Positions 24,850-33,414 of a stretch of DNA of 64,000 bases are shown here, piece by piece. Under the pieces are notes generated by a model. The model saw nothing but the letters and a program-made list of their open reading frames with translations, did no database searches and was not told the DNA's origin. A program made the position numbers and the translations under genes. Each line of letters begins with the position of its first letter. The stretch's first letter is position 1. This stretch comes from an uncultured Dokdonia sp. Lineage in GTDB: Bacteria; Bacteroidota; Bacteroidia; Flavobacteriales; Flavobacteriaceae. The stretch spans positions 62,001-126,000 of the forward strand of contig NZ_CANLNH010000006.1 in assembly GCF_947492535.1 (NCBI RefSeq). Direction: 5' to 3'.

Positions 24850-25602
24850 TTATTTCTCCATTATATCCCACAAATAATATGAACTCCAACGTGTTTCTCC
24901 TTTTTTCATTATTTCAATTTTATCTTCAATAGTCTTTTCATATTCTCCATTAATTTCTTCCCAAACATCATATTTTAGGACTATTATCCCTTTTCGATCG
25001 CAACTTTCTAAAAGTCTTATTTTTAATTCAAATTTATCAGCATTCAATTCTTCAATTACGGCTGTAGCAATACACTTATCATCCCACCATCTTTTCTTTT
25101 GACGTTTTGATACATAATCATATTTGTAAGAAAACTCAACTTTATCTCCAATTTTAAATTTATTGAATTCGTCTTTCTTTCTTTCCTTTTCTTTTCTCTT
25201 TGATTCAGCCCAATATTCTTGATAAAATTTGATTTGATTTTCTAGATCTATATCAGCATGATTTAATTTCCTGTGGAGAGAAGTGAATATTATACCTGAC
25301 ATATCATCTGGGTGATGAATTCCCAAATTTCTAAAATATTTTGATATTTCAGATGTTCCAGCCCAAAGTTTCCAATTATTGCGAATTGACATTCCAGCTT
25401 CGAAATGCAAACTGGAAGTAGCATCTTTTTCCGTTTTATTTTTAAAAGCTGTTATTTCATCTTTTGTTGATTTACATTCAAAATAGGAAATTGCATCATT
25501 TAAGTCTATTGGAATATACTTTTTAATATATTTTTCGCAGTTATTTTGACTTAATAGAAAAGTCGGTAAAATCAGGAATACAACAAAAATTAATTTATTC
25601 AT
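24850..25602 (-). CDS. DUF6794-containing secreted protein
   Basis: 250 residues with a signal peptide ending LLSQ. Residues about 30-125 match the DUF6794 pattern: DLNDAISYFE, LHFEAGMSIRNNWKLWAGTS, YFRNLGIHHPDDMSGIIFTS and LHRKLNHADIDLENQIKFY. The C-terminal half, after the EWAESKRKEKE linker, is a beta-rich segment with VWEEI and a Trp-rich end. No function is known. The gap on the 5' side contains no other gene. Confidence 0.75.
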   Translation of the reverse strand: MNKLIFVVFLILPTFLLSQNNCEKYIKKYIPIDLNDAISYFECKSTKDEITAFKNKTEKDATSSLHFEAGMSIRNNWKLWAGTSEISKYFRNLGIHHPDDMSGIIFTSLHRKLNHADIDLENQIKFYQEYWAESKRKEKERKKDEFNKFKIGDKVEFSYKYDYVSKRQKKRWWDDKCIATAVIEELNADKFELKIRLLESCDRKGIIVLKYDVWEEINGEYEKTIEDKIEIMKKGETRWSSYYLWDIMEK

Positions 25603-25809
25603 AATTCGGTAGTTTATTTAAAACTACATTCATTTATTCTAAGTTAGAATCTATAATGAGTGAACCTCTTATTTCATTTAGTCAATTGGTTGATAAAAGG
25701 TAACTATTTGTAAAATAAGTAATACATTATCAGATATATAGAGTTACTTTTAATTTAGACTTAGATTTTATAGTTCTTTTATCCTTTTAAAAAAGGGGCA
25801 TTTACCCTG

Positions 25810-25839
25810 TTGTAAAAAATGATTCTCGTCTTAGATTTG
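25810..25839 (+). promoter_or_regulatory. Bacteroidetes housekeeping promoter, full consensus
   Basis: TTG (25810-25812), 19 bases, then TAGATTTG (25832-25839) fits the TTG-N19-TAnnTTTG consensus exactly. It implies transcription starting near 25846, which supports translation from the ATG at 25891 and not from the earlier ATG 25819. Confidence 0.7.
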
Positions 25840-25890
25840 CATCAGAATTGTAACAAAAACAATTTTATCTCACTAAAACAAATAAGAATT

Positions 25891-26145
25891 ATGCCACATT
25901 ATGCACAAGGAACCACCGGGTGGACGAAGCTAAACAGCTACCAAGCGCTTTGGGATCCAAAAATCGATTTAGGGAAGTTTTATTTTACTACGTTTCAAGG
26001 GAAAAGAGAAGAAACGCCGTATATGAATGCAGAAAATTTTGCACGTGTAATCGATATTCTGCGCAATGAAACACCCGTTTATGGGAATTCAACAACAGGA
26101 TCTGTTACAACACAAACAGAGGCTGTAGGAGAAGAAGAAAGTTAA
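25891..26145 (+). CDS. Small hypothetical protein
   Basis: 84 residues from ATG 25891, which is downstream of the predicted promoter; the frame extends upstream to 25819 but the promoter lies inside that stretch. The sequence begins MPHYAQGTTGWTKLNSYQALWDPKIDLGKFYF and ends in a glycine-, serine- and glutamate-rich tail. No signal peptide or membrane helix, so cytosolic. I recognise no family. It is a monocistronic gene with its own promoter and terminator. Confidence 0.65.
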   Translation: MPHYAQGTTGWTKLNSYQALWDPKIDLGKFYFTTFQGKREETPYMNAENFARVIDILRNETPVYGNSTTGSVTTQTEAVGEEES

Positions 26146-26179
26146 ACGATACTTTTTAGTACACTAAAGTTGGGGGAAA

Positions 26180-26212
26180 GGGCAGTATGTATAGCATACT
26201 GCTTTTTTGTTT
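26180..26212 (+). terminator. Terminator of the 84-residue gene
   Basis: GCAGTATG pairs with CATACTGC around a 5-base loop, followed by a T6 tract and more T residues. Confidence 0.88.
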
Positions 26213-26230
26213 TTTAATGTTGATATATAT

Positions 26231-26254
26231 CTTTTCGCTTTAAGCGAAAAAAAG
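26231..26254 (-). terminator. Hairpin downstream of rsmD
   Basis: TTTTCGCTT pairs with AAGCGAAAA around a single-base loop. On the - strand it is followed by T residues and lies 8 bases past the rsmD stop. It shares the TTTCGC arm with the dispersed palindrome, perhaps by chance. Confidence 0.6.
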
Positions 26255-26261
26255 AAAAGAG

Positions 26262-26825
26262 CTATTCTTCTTCATCACTTTCTGGCCATACAAAGAAGCT
26301 AAATGCATTACCGCCATAGTGTCTTGTCTCTACATAGTTTGCTACATGATCCATTTTGGTATGTTTACTATGTTCTATAATCAAAGTACCATCTTGATCT
26401 AATAATTGATTTTCAAATACAAGGTGTGCAATTTTTTCAAATTGTTCTATAGCAATATCATATGGGGGATCAGCAAAAATAATATCATAATTCCCTGAAG
26501 CGCGTTCTAAGTATTTAAATACATCACTTTTAATGGTCTGTATGGAATCAAATTCAAACTCTTCAGCTGTTTTATTTATAAATCGAACACAATTGTAATT
26601 AGCATCTACAGAGACAATATGTTGAGAACCTCTAGAAGCAAACTCATAACTTATATTTCCAGTACCAGTAAAAAGATCTAATATGTTTAAAGAACTGATA
26701 TGAAACTGACTACGAATAATATTAAACAGGGCTTCTTTTGCCATATCAGTCGTAGGACGTACAGGTAATTTTTTAGGCGCTTGTATACGGCGACCTTTAT
26801 ATTTTCCAGAAATGATACGTGTCAT
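26262..26825 (-). CDS. rsmD: 16S rRNA (guanine(966)-N2)-methyltransferase RsmD
   Basis: 187 residues, the usual length. ISGKYKGRRIQAPKKLPVRPTTDMAKEALFNI is the conserved N-terminal signature, LDLFTGTGNISYEFASRG is SAM motif I, and DPPYD is the catalytic motif IV of N2-guanine methyltransferases. It modifies G966 of 16S rRNA in the 30S P site. The start overlaps the stop of the DUF3822 gene by 4 bases, so the genes are translationally coupled. The acidic tail ESDEEE is clade-specific. Confidence 0.95.
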   Translation of the reverse strand: MTRIISGKYKGRRIQAPKKLPVRPTTDMAKEALFNIIRSQFHISSLNILDLFTGTGNISYEFASRGSQHIVSVDANYNCVRFINKTAEEFEFDSIQTIKSDVFKYLERASGNYDIIFADPPYDIAIEQFEKIAHLVFENQLLDQDGTLIIEHSKHTKMDHVANYVETRHYGGNAFSFFVWPESDEEE

Positions 26826-27616
26826 AAAAGTGTGCTTAAAATATAGTCTGTTGTAGGAATACTACTGGTTGGGGTTTCTTTGATCTCTACATTACGAATG
26901 TAGGTATATGCTAATTCAAATAAAGGATCCTCTTTTTGAATGGCTCCTGTAAGAAATACTTCAGTAGTATCAGGGTTTAGCTCAAGTTGTTCTAATGTAA
27001 ATAGGGTGTAATACATAAAATCTTCTTTTGAATAAAAGTCAAATGTATTTGCGAGTTGTAACTTCTTTTTATGCGTAACAACTAGATCAAAACTATTTTT
27101 ATGAATGTGAATATGAACTCTAGATGTTTCTTGCTGAACTTCTTTCTCTACTATTTCTTTAATAAAAAGTGACATTCCATGATAATATTCAAAAGCACCA
27201 AAGATGTCAAAAAAGAAATTATTGATATTGGTATATGGGATATATACCGTAATGATATCTTGTGTTTCTATACTGTCATAAGCGATAAAATCTGTCGCTA
27301 AGATTTTAGTATTAAACTTTAGATAATCCGTTAGTTTTTCAGGATCGAAAACAGCTTTAGGGACAAGCGTAAACAATTGATTACTATAGATAACTTCTAC
27401 TTTTGTATACGACTCTTTTAATTCAGGATGTGTATTAAAGATAGTAGTCACTTCTTGTAATAAAGAAGCAGGATCTACTTTTTGCTCAAATGTAATTGCT
27501 TTATACGTTATAACTTCTTTGGAGGCAATATTTTGAGTAAAAAAAGAAAGTCCATCTAAGCATACTTGGATGGACAATTTCTTTGATATGGTATGTGATT
27601 GATTATTATTCGTCAT
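26822..27616 (-). CDS. DUF3822 family protein
   Basis: The start at ATG 27616 (MTNNNQSHTISKKLSIQVCLDGLSFF) is preferred to one at 27655, because the longer form would overlap the upstream gene by 50 bases. 264 residues. LFTLVPKAVFDPEKLTDYLKFNTKIL and the actin-like beta pattern are typical of DUF3822, which is commonly adjacent to rsmD in Flavobacteriia. The family has an ASKHA-like impression (inference). It overlaps the upstream gene by 11 bases and rsmD by 4. Confidence 0.85.
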   Translation of the reverse strand: MTNNNQSHTISKKLSIQVCLDGLSFFTQNIASKEVITYKAITFEQKVDPASLLQEVTTIFNTHPELKESYTKVEVIYSNQLFTLVPKAVFDPEKLTDYLKFNTKILATDFIAYDSIETQDIITVYIPYTNINNFFFDIFGAFEYYHGMSLFIKEIVEKEVQQETSRVHIHIHKNSFDLVVTHKKKLQLANTFDFYSKEDFMYYTLFTLEQLELNPDTTEVFLTGAIQKEDPLFELAYTYIRNVEIKETPTSSIPTTDYILSTLL

Positions 27617-28259
27617 TTGCACCGTAACTCTTCGGCCAGTTTCCGTTTGTATCAATTTTTATAAGAGAACCTACTGTAAGGGCATCTCCATTTACTCCAT
27701 CTACAGAAACAACTTGCTTTTCTTTTGTTAAGAAATCTCTTGGTTGATCAAATAGTAAGGTCTCTTTCAATACTTTTATTTCAAATACAGGGAATTCAAT
27801 ATTACTTTTAGTAATAGTTCCTGTTTTCATTTCAAATTTAGCATTTGCATCTTTAATAGGAACATTGATCATTGTTTTGTAACGGTCAGAGCTTCCAAAT
27901 AAAGAGTCTTTTACAGATTTAGTCCCTAATGTATCTATGATCGTTATTTCTTTATTAACGTCTACACCAAAAGCTTTACTTTGCTCTTCATCACGTACAA
28001 TAGAATCTCTACGTTGCGTTAATGTAAATTCAGCGGTATCAATAAAACGAACTAATTTATCAAAGTCGGCTTCATATTTTCCAGTAACTGTTTTATGTGC
28101 TAATTGAGAAATACGCAAGTCACGTAAGTTTTCAATAGCCATCTTGTACCTTTTTTCTTTAATCTCATTAAATTTCACTTCTCCATAGATGGCATTAAAA
28201 AGTAAATATGATAACACACCTATGATTACCCAAAGTACAATTTGTAAAACAATTTTCAT
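27606..28259 (-). CDS. Hypothetical protein with N-terminal membrane anchor
   Basis: 217 residues. A single hydrophobic helix (about 4-24) is followed by a charged helix (EIKEKRYKMAIENLRDLRISQLAHKTVTG) and a beta-rich C-terminal domain with repeated V/I alternation and QPRDFLTKEKQVVSVDG. It leads the three-gene run with DUF3822 and rsmD and is a known companion in Flavobacteriia genomes as far as I recall. No function is assigned. Confidence 0.7.
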   Translation of the reverse strand: MKIVLQIVLWVIIGVLSYLLFNAIYGEVKFNEIKEKRYKMAIENLRDLRISQLAHKTVTGKYEADFDKLVRFIDTAEFTLTQRRDSIVRDEEQSKAFGVDVNKEITIIDTLGTKSVKDSLFGSSDRYKTMINVPIKDANAKFEMKTGTITKSNIEFPVFEIKVLKETLLFDQPRDFLTKEKQVVSVDGVNGDALTVGSLIKIDTNGNWPKSYGANDE

Positions 28260-28293
28260 TCGTAGAGTTTTTATATTAGTTTACGTATACTCG

Positions 28294-28301
28294 CAAATCT
28301 A
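28294..28301 (-). promoter_or_regulatory. -7 promoter box of the rsmD operon
   Basis: TAGATTTG on the - strand, 34 bases before the start at 28259. No matching -33 element was found. Confidence 0.45.
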
Positions 28302-28374
28302 CAATTTTTTTTTATTCGTAAAAACATATTAAGATATTTTCCTTCGTTATATTTAACCCAGCTAATATTCTTTT

Positions 28375-29808
28375 ATGTCTACAGACCCTTCGTCGTTTTA
28401 TAAATTATTGCAATCAGACTTTCCGTATACCGCTACAGTAAAGCAAGATATCCTCTTACAAAAACTTTCAAACTTCCTTTTAGACAACAAATATGATACC
28501 GTTTTTTTATTAAAAGGATATGCAGGAACGGGTAAAACAACTATTATTGGGACGTTAGTTAAAAATTTATGGAAAGCACAGTTGTCTTCAGTGCTGATGG
28601 CGCCTACGGGCAGGGCTGCCAAAGTCATTAGTAATTATAGCCAACGACAAGCATTTACGATACACAGAAAAATTTATTTCCCTAAAAAAGACAAAGGCGG
28701 GGGTGTTTCTTTTACATTACAACCTAATAAACATCGTAATTGTGTTTTTATCGTAGATGAAGCTTCTATGATATCTGATAGAGCGAGCGAATCTAAATTA
28801 TTTGAAAATGGGTCGTTGCTGGATGATATGATGCAATATGTGTATAGCGGACATAAATGTAAACTCATTTTAATAGGTGATGATGCACAGTTGCCTCCTG
28901 TAAAATTAGATATTTCTCCCGCATTAGATAGAAATGTATTGTCTTTGCAATACAATAAAGAGATAGAAAGCTTGCAACTTGATGAAGTTATGCGTCAGGC
29001 AGAAAATAGTGGTATTCTCTCAAATGCTACCACCATACGGGAACATTTAGCCGATGGTTTTTTTAAAGATTTTAAATTTGATATATATGGCTTTAAAGAT
29101 ATCATTAGACTTATAGATGGTCATGATATCATGGAAGCTATTCAGGATTCGTATGATCAGGTGGGTAATGAAGAAACAGCTATGATTGTACGATCCAATA
29201 AAAGAGCCAATCTCTATAATCAACAAATACGAACTCGTATTCTTTTTCAAGAAGAAGAAATCTCTTCTGGTGATCATCTTATGGTTGTAAAAAATAATTA
29301 CTTCTGGGTAGATGCAAAAAGTGATGCTGGTTTTATTGCTAATGGTGATATTGTTAAGATATTAGAGATTTATGCCATAAAAGAATTATACGGCTTCAGA
29401 TTTGCTGAAGTAAAAGTGCAAATGATTGATTATCCTAATATGTCTCCTTTTGATACTGTAGTTATGCTTGATGTACTCGCTATGGAAACTCCTTCTTTGC
29501 CTTATGAGGAATCAAATAAGCTATATCAAGAAGTACAAAAAGACTATGCCGATGAAACATCTAAGTATAAACGATTCCTTAAAATCAAAAACAATAAGTT
29601 TTTTAACGCACTTCAGGTAAAGTTTTCTTATGCCATTACGTGTCATAAATCACAAGGAGGACAATGGGAACGCGTTTTTATAGAACAGCCGTATCTTCCT
29701 GATGGGATGAGTAGGGATTATTTACGTTGGCTATACACCGCAGTCACAAGAGCTAAATCAGTAGTGTATCTTATTGGTTTTAAACAAGATATGTTTGTGG
29801 AGGAATAA
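28375..29808 (+). CDS. RecD-like ATP-dependent DNA helicase
   Basis: 477 residues. Walker A is GYAGTGKTT (48-56), Walker B is FIVDEASMIS (VDEAS form of superfamily 1), and LMAPTGRAAKV is motif Ia. The GDDAQLPPV motif III and the C-terminal UvrD_C_2 segment FSYAITCHKSQGGQWERVF complete the SF1B helicase core. It lacks RecB or RecC partners, so it is a stand-alone RecD2-type or Dda-like helicase, likely 5' to 3'. Its role in repair or replication is inferred from family membership. Confidence 0.9.
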   Translation: MSTDPSSFYKLLQSDFPYTATVKQDILLQKLSNFLLDNKYDTVFLLKGYAGTGKTTIIGTLVKNLWKAQLSSVLMAPTGRAAKVISNYSQRQAFTIHRKIYFPKKDKGGGVSFTLQPNKHRNCVFIVDEASMISDRASESKLFENGSLLDDMMQYVYSGHKCKLILIGDDAQLPPVKLDISPALDRNVLSLQYNKEIESLQLDEVMRQAENSGILSNATTIREHLADGFFKDFKFDIYGFKDIIRLIDGHDIMEAIQDSYDQVGNEETAMIVRSNKRANLYNQQIRTRILFQEEEISSGDHLMVVKNNYFWVDAKSDAGFIANGDIVKILEIYAIKELYGFRFAEVKVQMIDYPNMSPFDTVVMLDVLAMETPSLPYEESNKLYQEVQKDYADETSKYKRFLKIKNNKFFNALQVKFSYAITCHKSQGGQWERVFIEQPYLPDGMSRDYLRWLYTAVTRAKSVVYLIGFKQDMFVEE

Positions 29809-29847
29809 TGACAAAAACTGTATCTTACACGTAATATATTTATAGCT

Positions 29848-30408
29848 ATGAATTTTGAATTAATTATAAGCATTGTATTAGGGTTTTCACTGGCCGCCGC
29901 TGCAGGTTTTAGAATTTTTATTCCACTACTCATCATGAGTTTATCTGCACATTATGGATGGTTTCCTGTAGATGAAAACTGGCAATGGGTAGGAAGTACT
30001 GGAGCTTTGTGGTTATTAGGTATTGCAGCTATTGTTGAAACCTTTGCCTATTTTATTCCTTGGTTAGATAATGTGTTAGATACCATTTCTGTGCCTATGG
30101 CAGGAATAGCCGGAACACTCTTAATGGTTGCTACTATGGGAGATCTAAACCCTGCATTTACTTGGGCATTAGCTATTATAGCTGGAGGCGGCGCAGCTGC
30201 TGCAATTTCAGGAACTACAGGTGTTACAAGGCTCACATCTACAGCAACTACTGGAGGTATTGCAAATCCTGTGGTAGCTTCTGTAGAAACGGGTGCTGCA
30301 ACAACAATTTCTGTGGCAAGTGTATTTTCTCCCTTTATAGCTTTACTCATTGTCTTGGTTATTGTAGGTAGTGCATGGCGATGGATTAAAAAATTAAGGC
30401 GTTCTTGA
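29848..30408 (+). CDS. DUF4126 membrane protein
   Basis: 186 residues with several hydrophobic helices: LIISIVLGFSLAAAAGFRIFIPLL, TGALWLLGIAAIVETFAYFIP and a glycine- and alanine-rich IAGTLLMVATMG...AGGGAAAAISGTTGV region. This arrangement is characteristic of DUF4126. It starts 39 bases after the helicase stop and is probably in the same transcript. Function unknown. Confidence 0.88.
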   Translation: MNFELIISIVLGFSLAAAAGFRIFIPLLIMSLSAHYGWFPVDENWQWVGSTGALWLLGIAAIVETFAYFIPWLDNVLDTISVPMAGIAGTLLMVATMGDLNPAFTWALAIIAGGGAAAAISGTTGVTRLTSTATTGGIANPVVASVETGAATTISVASVFSPFIALLIVLVIVGSAWRWIKKLRRS

Positions 30409-30433
30409 TTGGAAATGAATTTACTTATGTTTG
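30405..30433 (+). promoter_or_regulatory. Putative kdsB promoter
   Basis: TTG (30405-30407), 18 bases, TATGTTTG (30426-30433). This is close to TTG-N19-TAnnTTTG and lies 52 bases before the kdsB start. The -33 element overlaps the end of the DUF4126 gene. Confidence 0.55.
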
Positions 30434-30456
30434 CACTTGTATTTAATATTAAATTT

Positions 30457-30476
30457 TACGCTTTCGCGAAAGCGTA
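30457..30476. repeat. Palindrome with GCTTTCGCGAAAGC core
   Basis: Twenty-base palindrome (TACGCTTTCG and its complement) in the 5' leader of kdsB, 9 bases before the start codon. If transcribed it would fold into a hairpin at the ribosome-binding region, which could affect translation (inference). Confidence 0.8.
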
Positions 30477-30485
30477 TACAACTTA

Positions 30486-31229
30486 ATGAGTATACCTTTA
30501 AAAATTATAGCCATGATTCCGGCGAGGTACGCAGCGTCACGTTTTCCTGGGAAAATGATGAAAGATTTAGCAGGGAAGCCTGTTATTATACGTACCTACG
30601 AAAGTACGGTGGCCACCCAACTTTTTGATGCTGTTTATGTAGTAACAGATAGCTCTGTGATTTATGATGCGGTAATCGAAGCAGGAGGGAAGGCACTAAT
30701 GAGTCGTGATGATCATGAATGTGGAAGCGATCGTATAGCAGAAGCTGTTGCTGCTATAGATTGTGATATTGTCGTCAATGTACAAGGTGACGAACCATTT
30801 ACAACGAGAGAAGATCTAGCTCCTGTATTACAGGTTTTTTATGGAGATGATGCTTCGCAAATTGATTTGGCTAGTGTGATGACACCATTAGAAACCGAAG
30901 AAGAAATTCAAAATCCTAATAATGTAAAGGTTATTGTAGATGCTATGGATTATGCATTGTATTTTTCAAGATCACCTTTACCATATGTAAGAGACCCTGA
31001 AGTCCCTTTAACGGTTTATAAACATAAAGGCATATATGCATTTAGAAAACAAGCGATTATAGATTTTTCACTGTTAAAAATGCGAGCTTTAGAAGCTGCT
31101 GAAAAAATAGAGTGTATTCGCTTTTTAGAATACGGAAAGAAAATAAAAATGGTACGATCTCATAATACAGCTATAGGGATTGATACTCCAGAAGATTTAG
31201 AAAAAGCACGTCAACATATCGTCAAGTAA
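30486..31229 (+). CDS. kdsB: 3-deoxy-manno-octulosonate cytidylyltransferase
   Basis: 247 residues. MIPARYAASRFPGKMM is the N-terminal nucleotide-binding motif of KdsB, with CGSDRIAEAV and VNVQGDEPF the conserved CTP- and metal-binding segments. It activates Kdo as CMP-Kdo for the LPS inner core. The end motif GIDTPEDLEKARQHI is usual for the family. The acyltransferase gene follows after 6 bases. Confidence 0.95.
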   Translation: MSIPLKIIAMIPARYAASRFPGKMMKDLAGKPVIIRTYESTVATQLFDAVYVVTDSSVIYDAVIEAGGKALMSRDDHECGSDRIAEAVAAIDCDIVVNVQGDEPFTTREDLAPVLQVFYGDDASQIDLASVMTPLETEEEIQNPNNVKVIVDAMDYALYFSRSPLPYVRDPEVPLTVYKHKGIYAFRKQAIIDFSLLKMRALEAAEKIECIRFLEYGKKIKMVRSHNTAIGIDTPEDLEKARQHIVK

Positions 31230-31235
31230 GAACTT

Positions 31236-31790
31236 ATGGGATTATCAAAATGGATTTATAAAAAAGTGCTTGGATGGAAAGCCATTGGTGATTTTTCTGA
31301 AGACACTGTAAAAAAATGTATTGTTATTGCGGTGCCTCATACAAGTTGGCATGACTTCTATATGGGAGTTTTATTACGAGCTACTTTAGGTGTTAAAATT
31401 GGTTTTGTAGGGAAGAAAGAGTTGTTTAAATGGCCATTTGGGTATTTCTTTAGAGCTATGGGAGGTGCGCCTATAGATAGGACCTCTGGTCAAGATAAAG
31501 TGAAATCTATCGCACACGTCTTTGAAGAGAAGGATGAATTTAGACTTACACTAGCTCCAGAAGGAACTCGTAAGAAAGTAGATAAGCTTAAAACTGGCTT
31601 TTATTATATCGCAATGGAAGCAAATGTACCTATCATTATGGTTGCTTTTGATTTTGACAAAAAAGAACATCGCATTTCAAAACCTTTATATCCTTCTGGT
31701 AGCTTAGAACAGGATATGGCTATGATTCATGAGTTTTTTGAAGGTGCTATCGGGAAAGTTCCTGAATATAGTTTTACACCTAATAAATAA
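31236..31790 (+). CDS. 1-acyl-sn-glycerol-3-phosphate acyltransferase-like protein
   Basis: 184 residues. HTSWHD is the HxxxxD catalytic motif, FVGKKELFKWPFGYFF is the next conserved block, GGAPIDR the third, and LAPEGTRKK the EGTR-type motif. These define the PlsC/LPLAT family. The short length suits small membrane-associated acyltransferases. It follows kdsB, so it may act on lipids of the envelope. It ends exactly at the stop of the convergent gene, with no gap. Confidence 0.9.
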   Translation: MGLSKWIYKKVLGWKAIGDFSEDTVKKCIVIAVPHTSWHDFYMGVLLRATLGVKIGFVGKKELFKWPFGYFFRAMGGAPIDRTSGQDKVKSIAHVFEEKDEFRLTLAPEGTRKKVDKLKTGFYYIAMEANVPIIMVAFDFDKKEHRISKPLYPSGSLEQDMAMIHEFFEGAIGKVPEYSFTPNK

Positions 31791-32294
31791 TCAAGTCTTC
31801 TTAAAAATAAGAGAATCCTTTTTTGCAGGGACATTTTGTTGGGATTGATTTCCTCCTCCAAATAGTAAAGGTGTACTTGAAAAACTCGATCCAAAAGTAG
31901 CAGCAGCTAAAAATACTTGTTGTACAGCATCTCGTACTTGAGCTTCATTTAGCGGACTTAAAGGATGAATATATACAGACCATAAGACTCCATCAGAAAT
32001 GGCATACTTGACATCGAGTGCTGAGTGAAAATTTGCCGTCATACAATCCAATAATAGCTCTTCGTCAAGTCTTGATGCTTCTATAATAGGAGCGATGATA
32101 CGCATACGATCGTTTGTTTCGTCAGTAAGAACAATCATTGGCAAATCTTTTAACTTCATCTGCCATCTTCCAGTAAAACCTCCTATACTATCTACTTCTT
32201 CGGTAAGAATTTCTTCTAATATTTCATTAGTCATTTGTGCTTGTGCTACAAAGCTGGAAAATAAAAGCACTATAATAGAAAGATATGTCTTCAT
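31791..32294 (-). CDS. Secreted protein of unknown function
   Basis: ATG 32294 gives MKTYLSIIVLLFSSFVAQAQ, a signal peptide; a longer frame to 32324 is unlikely. 167 residues. The mature part, EILTEEVDSIGGFTGRWQMKLKDLPMIVLTDETNDRMRIIAPI and MTANFHSALDVKYAISDGVLWSVYIHPLSPL, has the shape of type III secretion chaperone-like or YbjN-like proteins, an impression only. It converges with the acyltransferase gene. The tail has a Ser- and Gly-rich segment. Confidence 0.6.
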   Translation of the reverse strand: MKTYLSIIVLLFSSFVAQAQMTNEILEEILTEEVDSIGGFTGRWQMKLKDLPMIVLTDETNDRMRIIAPIIEASRLDEELLLDCMTANFHSALDVKYAISDGVLWSVYIHPLSPLNEAQVRDAVQQVFLAAATFGSSFSSTPLLFGGGNQSQQNVPAKKDSLIFKKT

Positions 32295-32348
32295 AATGAT
32301 TGATTTAGAACATTGAGTCGGCATTAAAAATTAATACTAACAGTGCTT

Positions 32349-33230
32349 TTAGAATTTTTTTAAGTTAAGTGTGTATATATTTCCTTGTTTTTTTGAAGAA
32401 CTTTCTTCAGATATATAAACTGTGGTGGCATCTTTAAATGTAATACTTTCTTTTTGAGAGGTGTAGTCTAACTTAATTTTATGAATATCTCCAGAAAAGA
32501 AATGATCGCCTGTATAATTTTCTAATACCCAGACTTTATTATAACTTAATAATGCTATTTTACCTGTTTGATGATGTATAGCAGCACTTGTGATCTGACA
32601 ATCATCGCGATCTGAACATGTTTTGAATTTGTCAATGAGTATAGCGGTTTGTGCGCCTTCTTTCATAGGTACCTTATACACTTTGGTAGTGCCATCAAAC
32701 TCCATACGAGGTATACGATTTCTAGTAAATAAATAAAAATGAGATTGGTATACAAAAAAGGCTTCGACGTCAAAGTTGTGATTCTTCTTTTTTGGCGGGT
32801 ATTTTTTTTGATCTTCAAAGGTAAATGTGGTGGTTTTCGCGAAAGCGGTATAAGAACCCGGTTGTATTTGATCTATGTTTTCTACCCAATATATGGTTTG
32901 ATCTTTTCGGTCATTTTCATTATTCCCAAAATCACCAATAAATACATTGTTTTCAAAACTGGCAAGATCTTCCCAATCAACATTTTGAGCATTAGAAATG
33001 GTGATATCTTGCTCTATTTGTTTATGATCAGGATGTATAGAAAATATAGTTGCTGCACCTCCTGAATCATTAATAGCATATAGATATGATGTGTTTTGAG
33101 CTATTGAAATCCCTGAGTTTTCTTCCAATAGATCAGGTAAGGTCATACAATACTCTAATTTTCCATAGTCTTGAGGCTGGCATTGTATTGCTGTAAGTAC
33201 TAGAAGAACTAAAGTGGAAAATAATTTCAT
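32349..33230 (-). CDS. Secreted beta-propeller-like protein
   Basis: 293 residues with a signal peptide (VLLVLTAIQC, possible lipobox at Cys17, IQC). LPDLLEENSGISIAQNTSYLYAINDSGG, VDWEDLASFENNVFIGDFGNN and several repeated blades match proteins of SdiA-regulated or esterase-like propeller type. NDSGG and the acidic loops recall calcium-binding propellers. Substrate unknown. The gene contains a TTTCGCGAAA copy at 32835-32844 encoding AFAK. Confidence 0.65.
   Translation of the reverse strand: MKLFSTLVLLVLTAIQCQPQDYGKLEYCMTLPDLLEENSGISIAQNTSYLYAINDSGGAATIFSIHPDHKQIEQDITISNAQNVDWEDLASFENNVFIGDFGNNENDRKDQTIYWVENIDQIQPGSYTAFAKTTTFTFEDQKKYPPKKKNHNFDVEAFFVYQSHFYLFTRNRIPRMEFDGTTKVYKVPMKEGAQTAILIDKFKTCSDRDDCQITSAAIHHQTGKIALLSYNKVWVLENYTGDHFFSGDIHKIKLDYTSQKESITFKDATTVYISEESSSKKQGNIYTLNLKKF
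32835..32847. repeat. Palindrome copy inside the propeller gene
   Basis: TTTCGCGAAAGCG. In the - strand gene it encodes AFAK. Part of the dispersed palindrome family. Confidence 0.7.
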
Positions 33231-33240
33231 AGGTATATTT

Positions 33241-33248
33241 CAAAAGTA
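33241..33248 (-). promoter_or_regulatory. Possible -7 box of the propeller gene
   Basis: TACTTTTG on the - strand fits TAnnTTTG, 10 bases before the start codon. The short leader and lack of a -33 element make it weak. Confidence 0.35.
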
Positions 33249-33365
33249 ATGTATAGTAAAGGTAAATAATGTATCGAGTATTAGAATATGTTTATGATAA
33301 AACCTTACTTTAAATGACAATTTTAAATTTTAAAATACGTATTATAGACTGTCGTTTATGATGCT

Positions 33366-33393
33366 TTGTACATGCTAAGAAGTCTTATATTTG
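33366..33393 (+). promoter_or_regulatory. Main promoter of the polysaccharide locus
   Basis: TTG (33366-33368), 17 bases, then TATATTTG (33386-33393). This predicts a transcript start near 33400 and supports the ATG at 33415 as the first codon, since an earlier TTG at 33391 would be inside the promoter. Confidence 0.65.
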
Positions 33394-33414
33394 CACTGCT
33401 TGAATATTATATAT

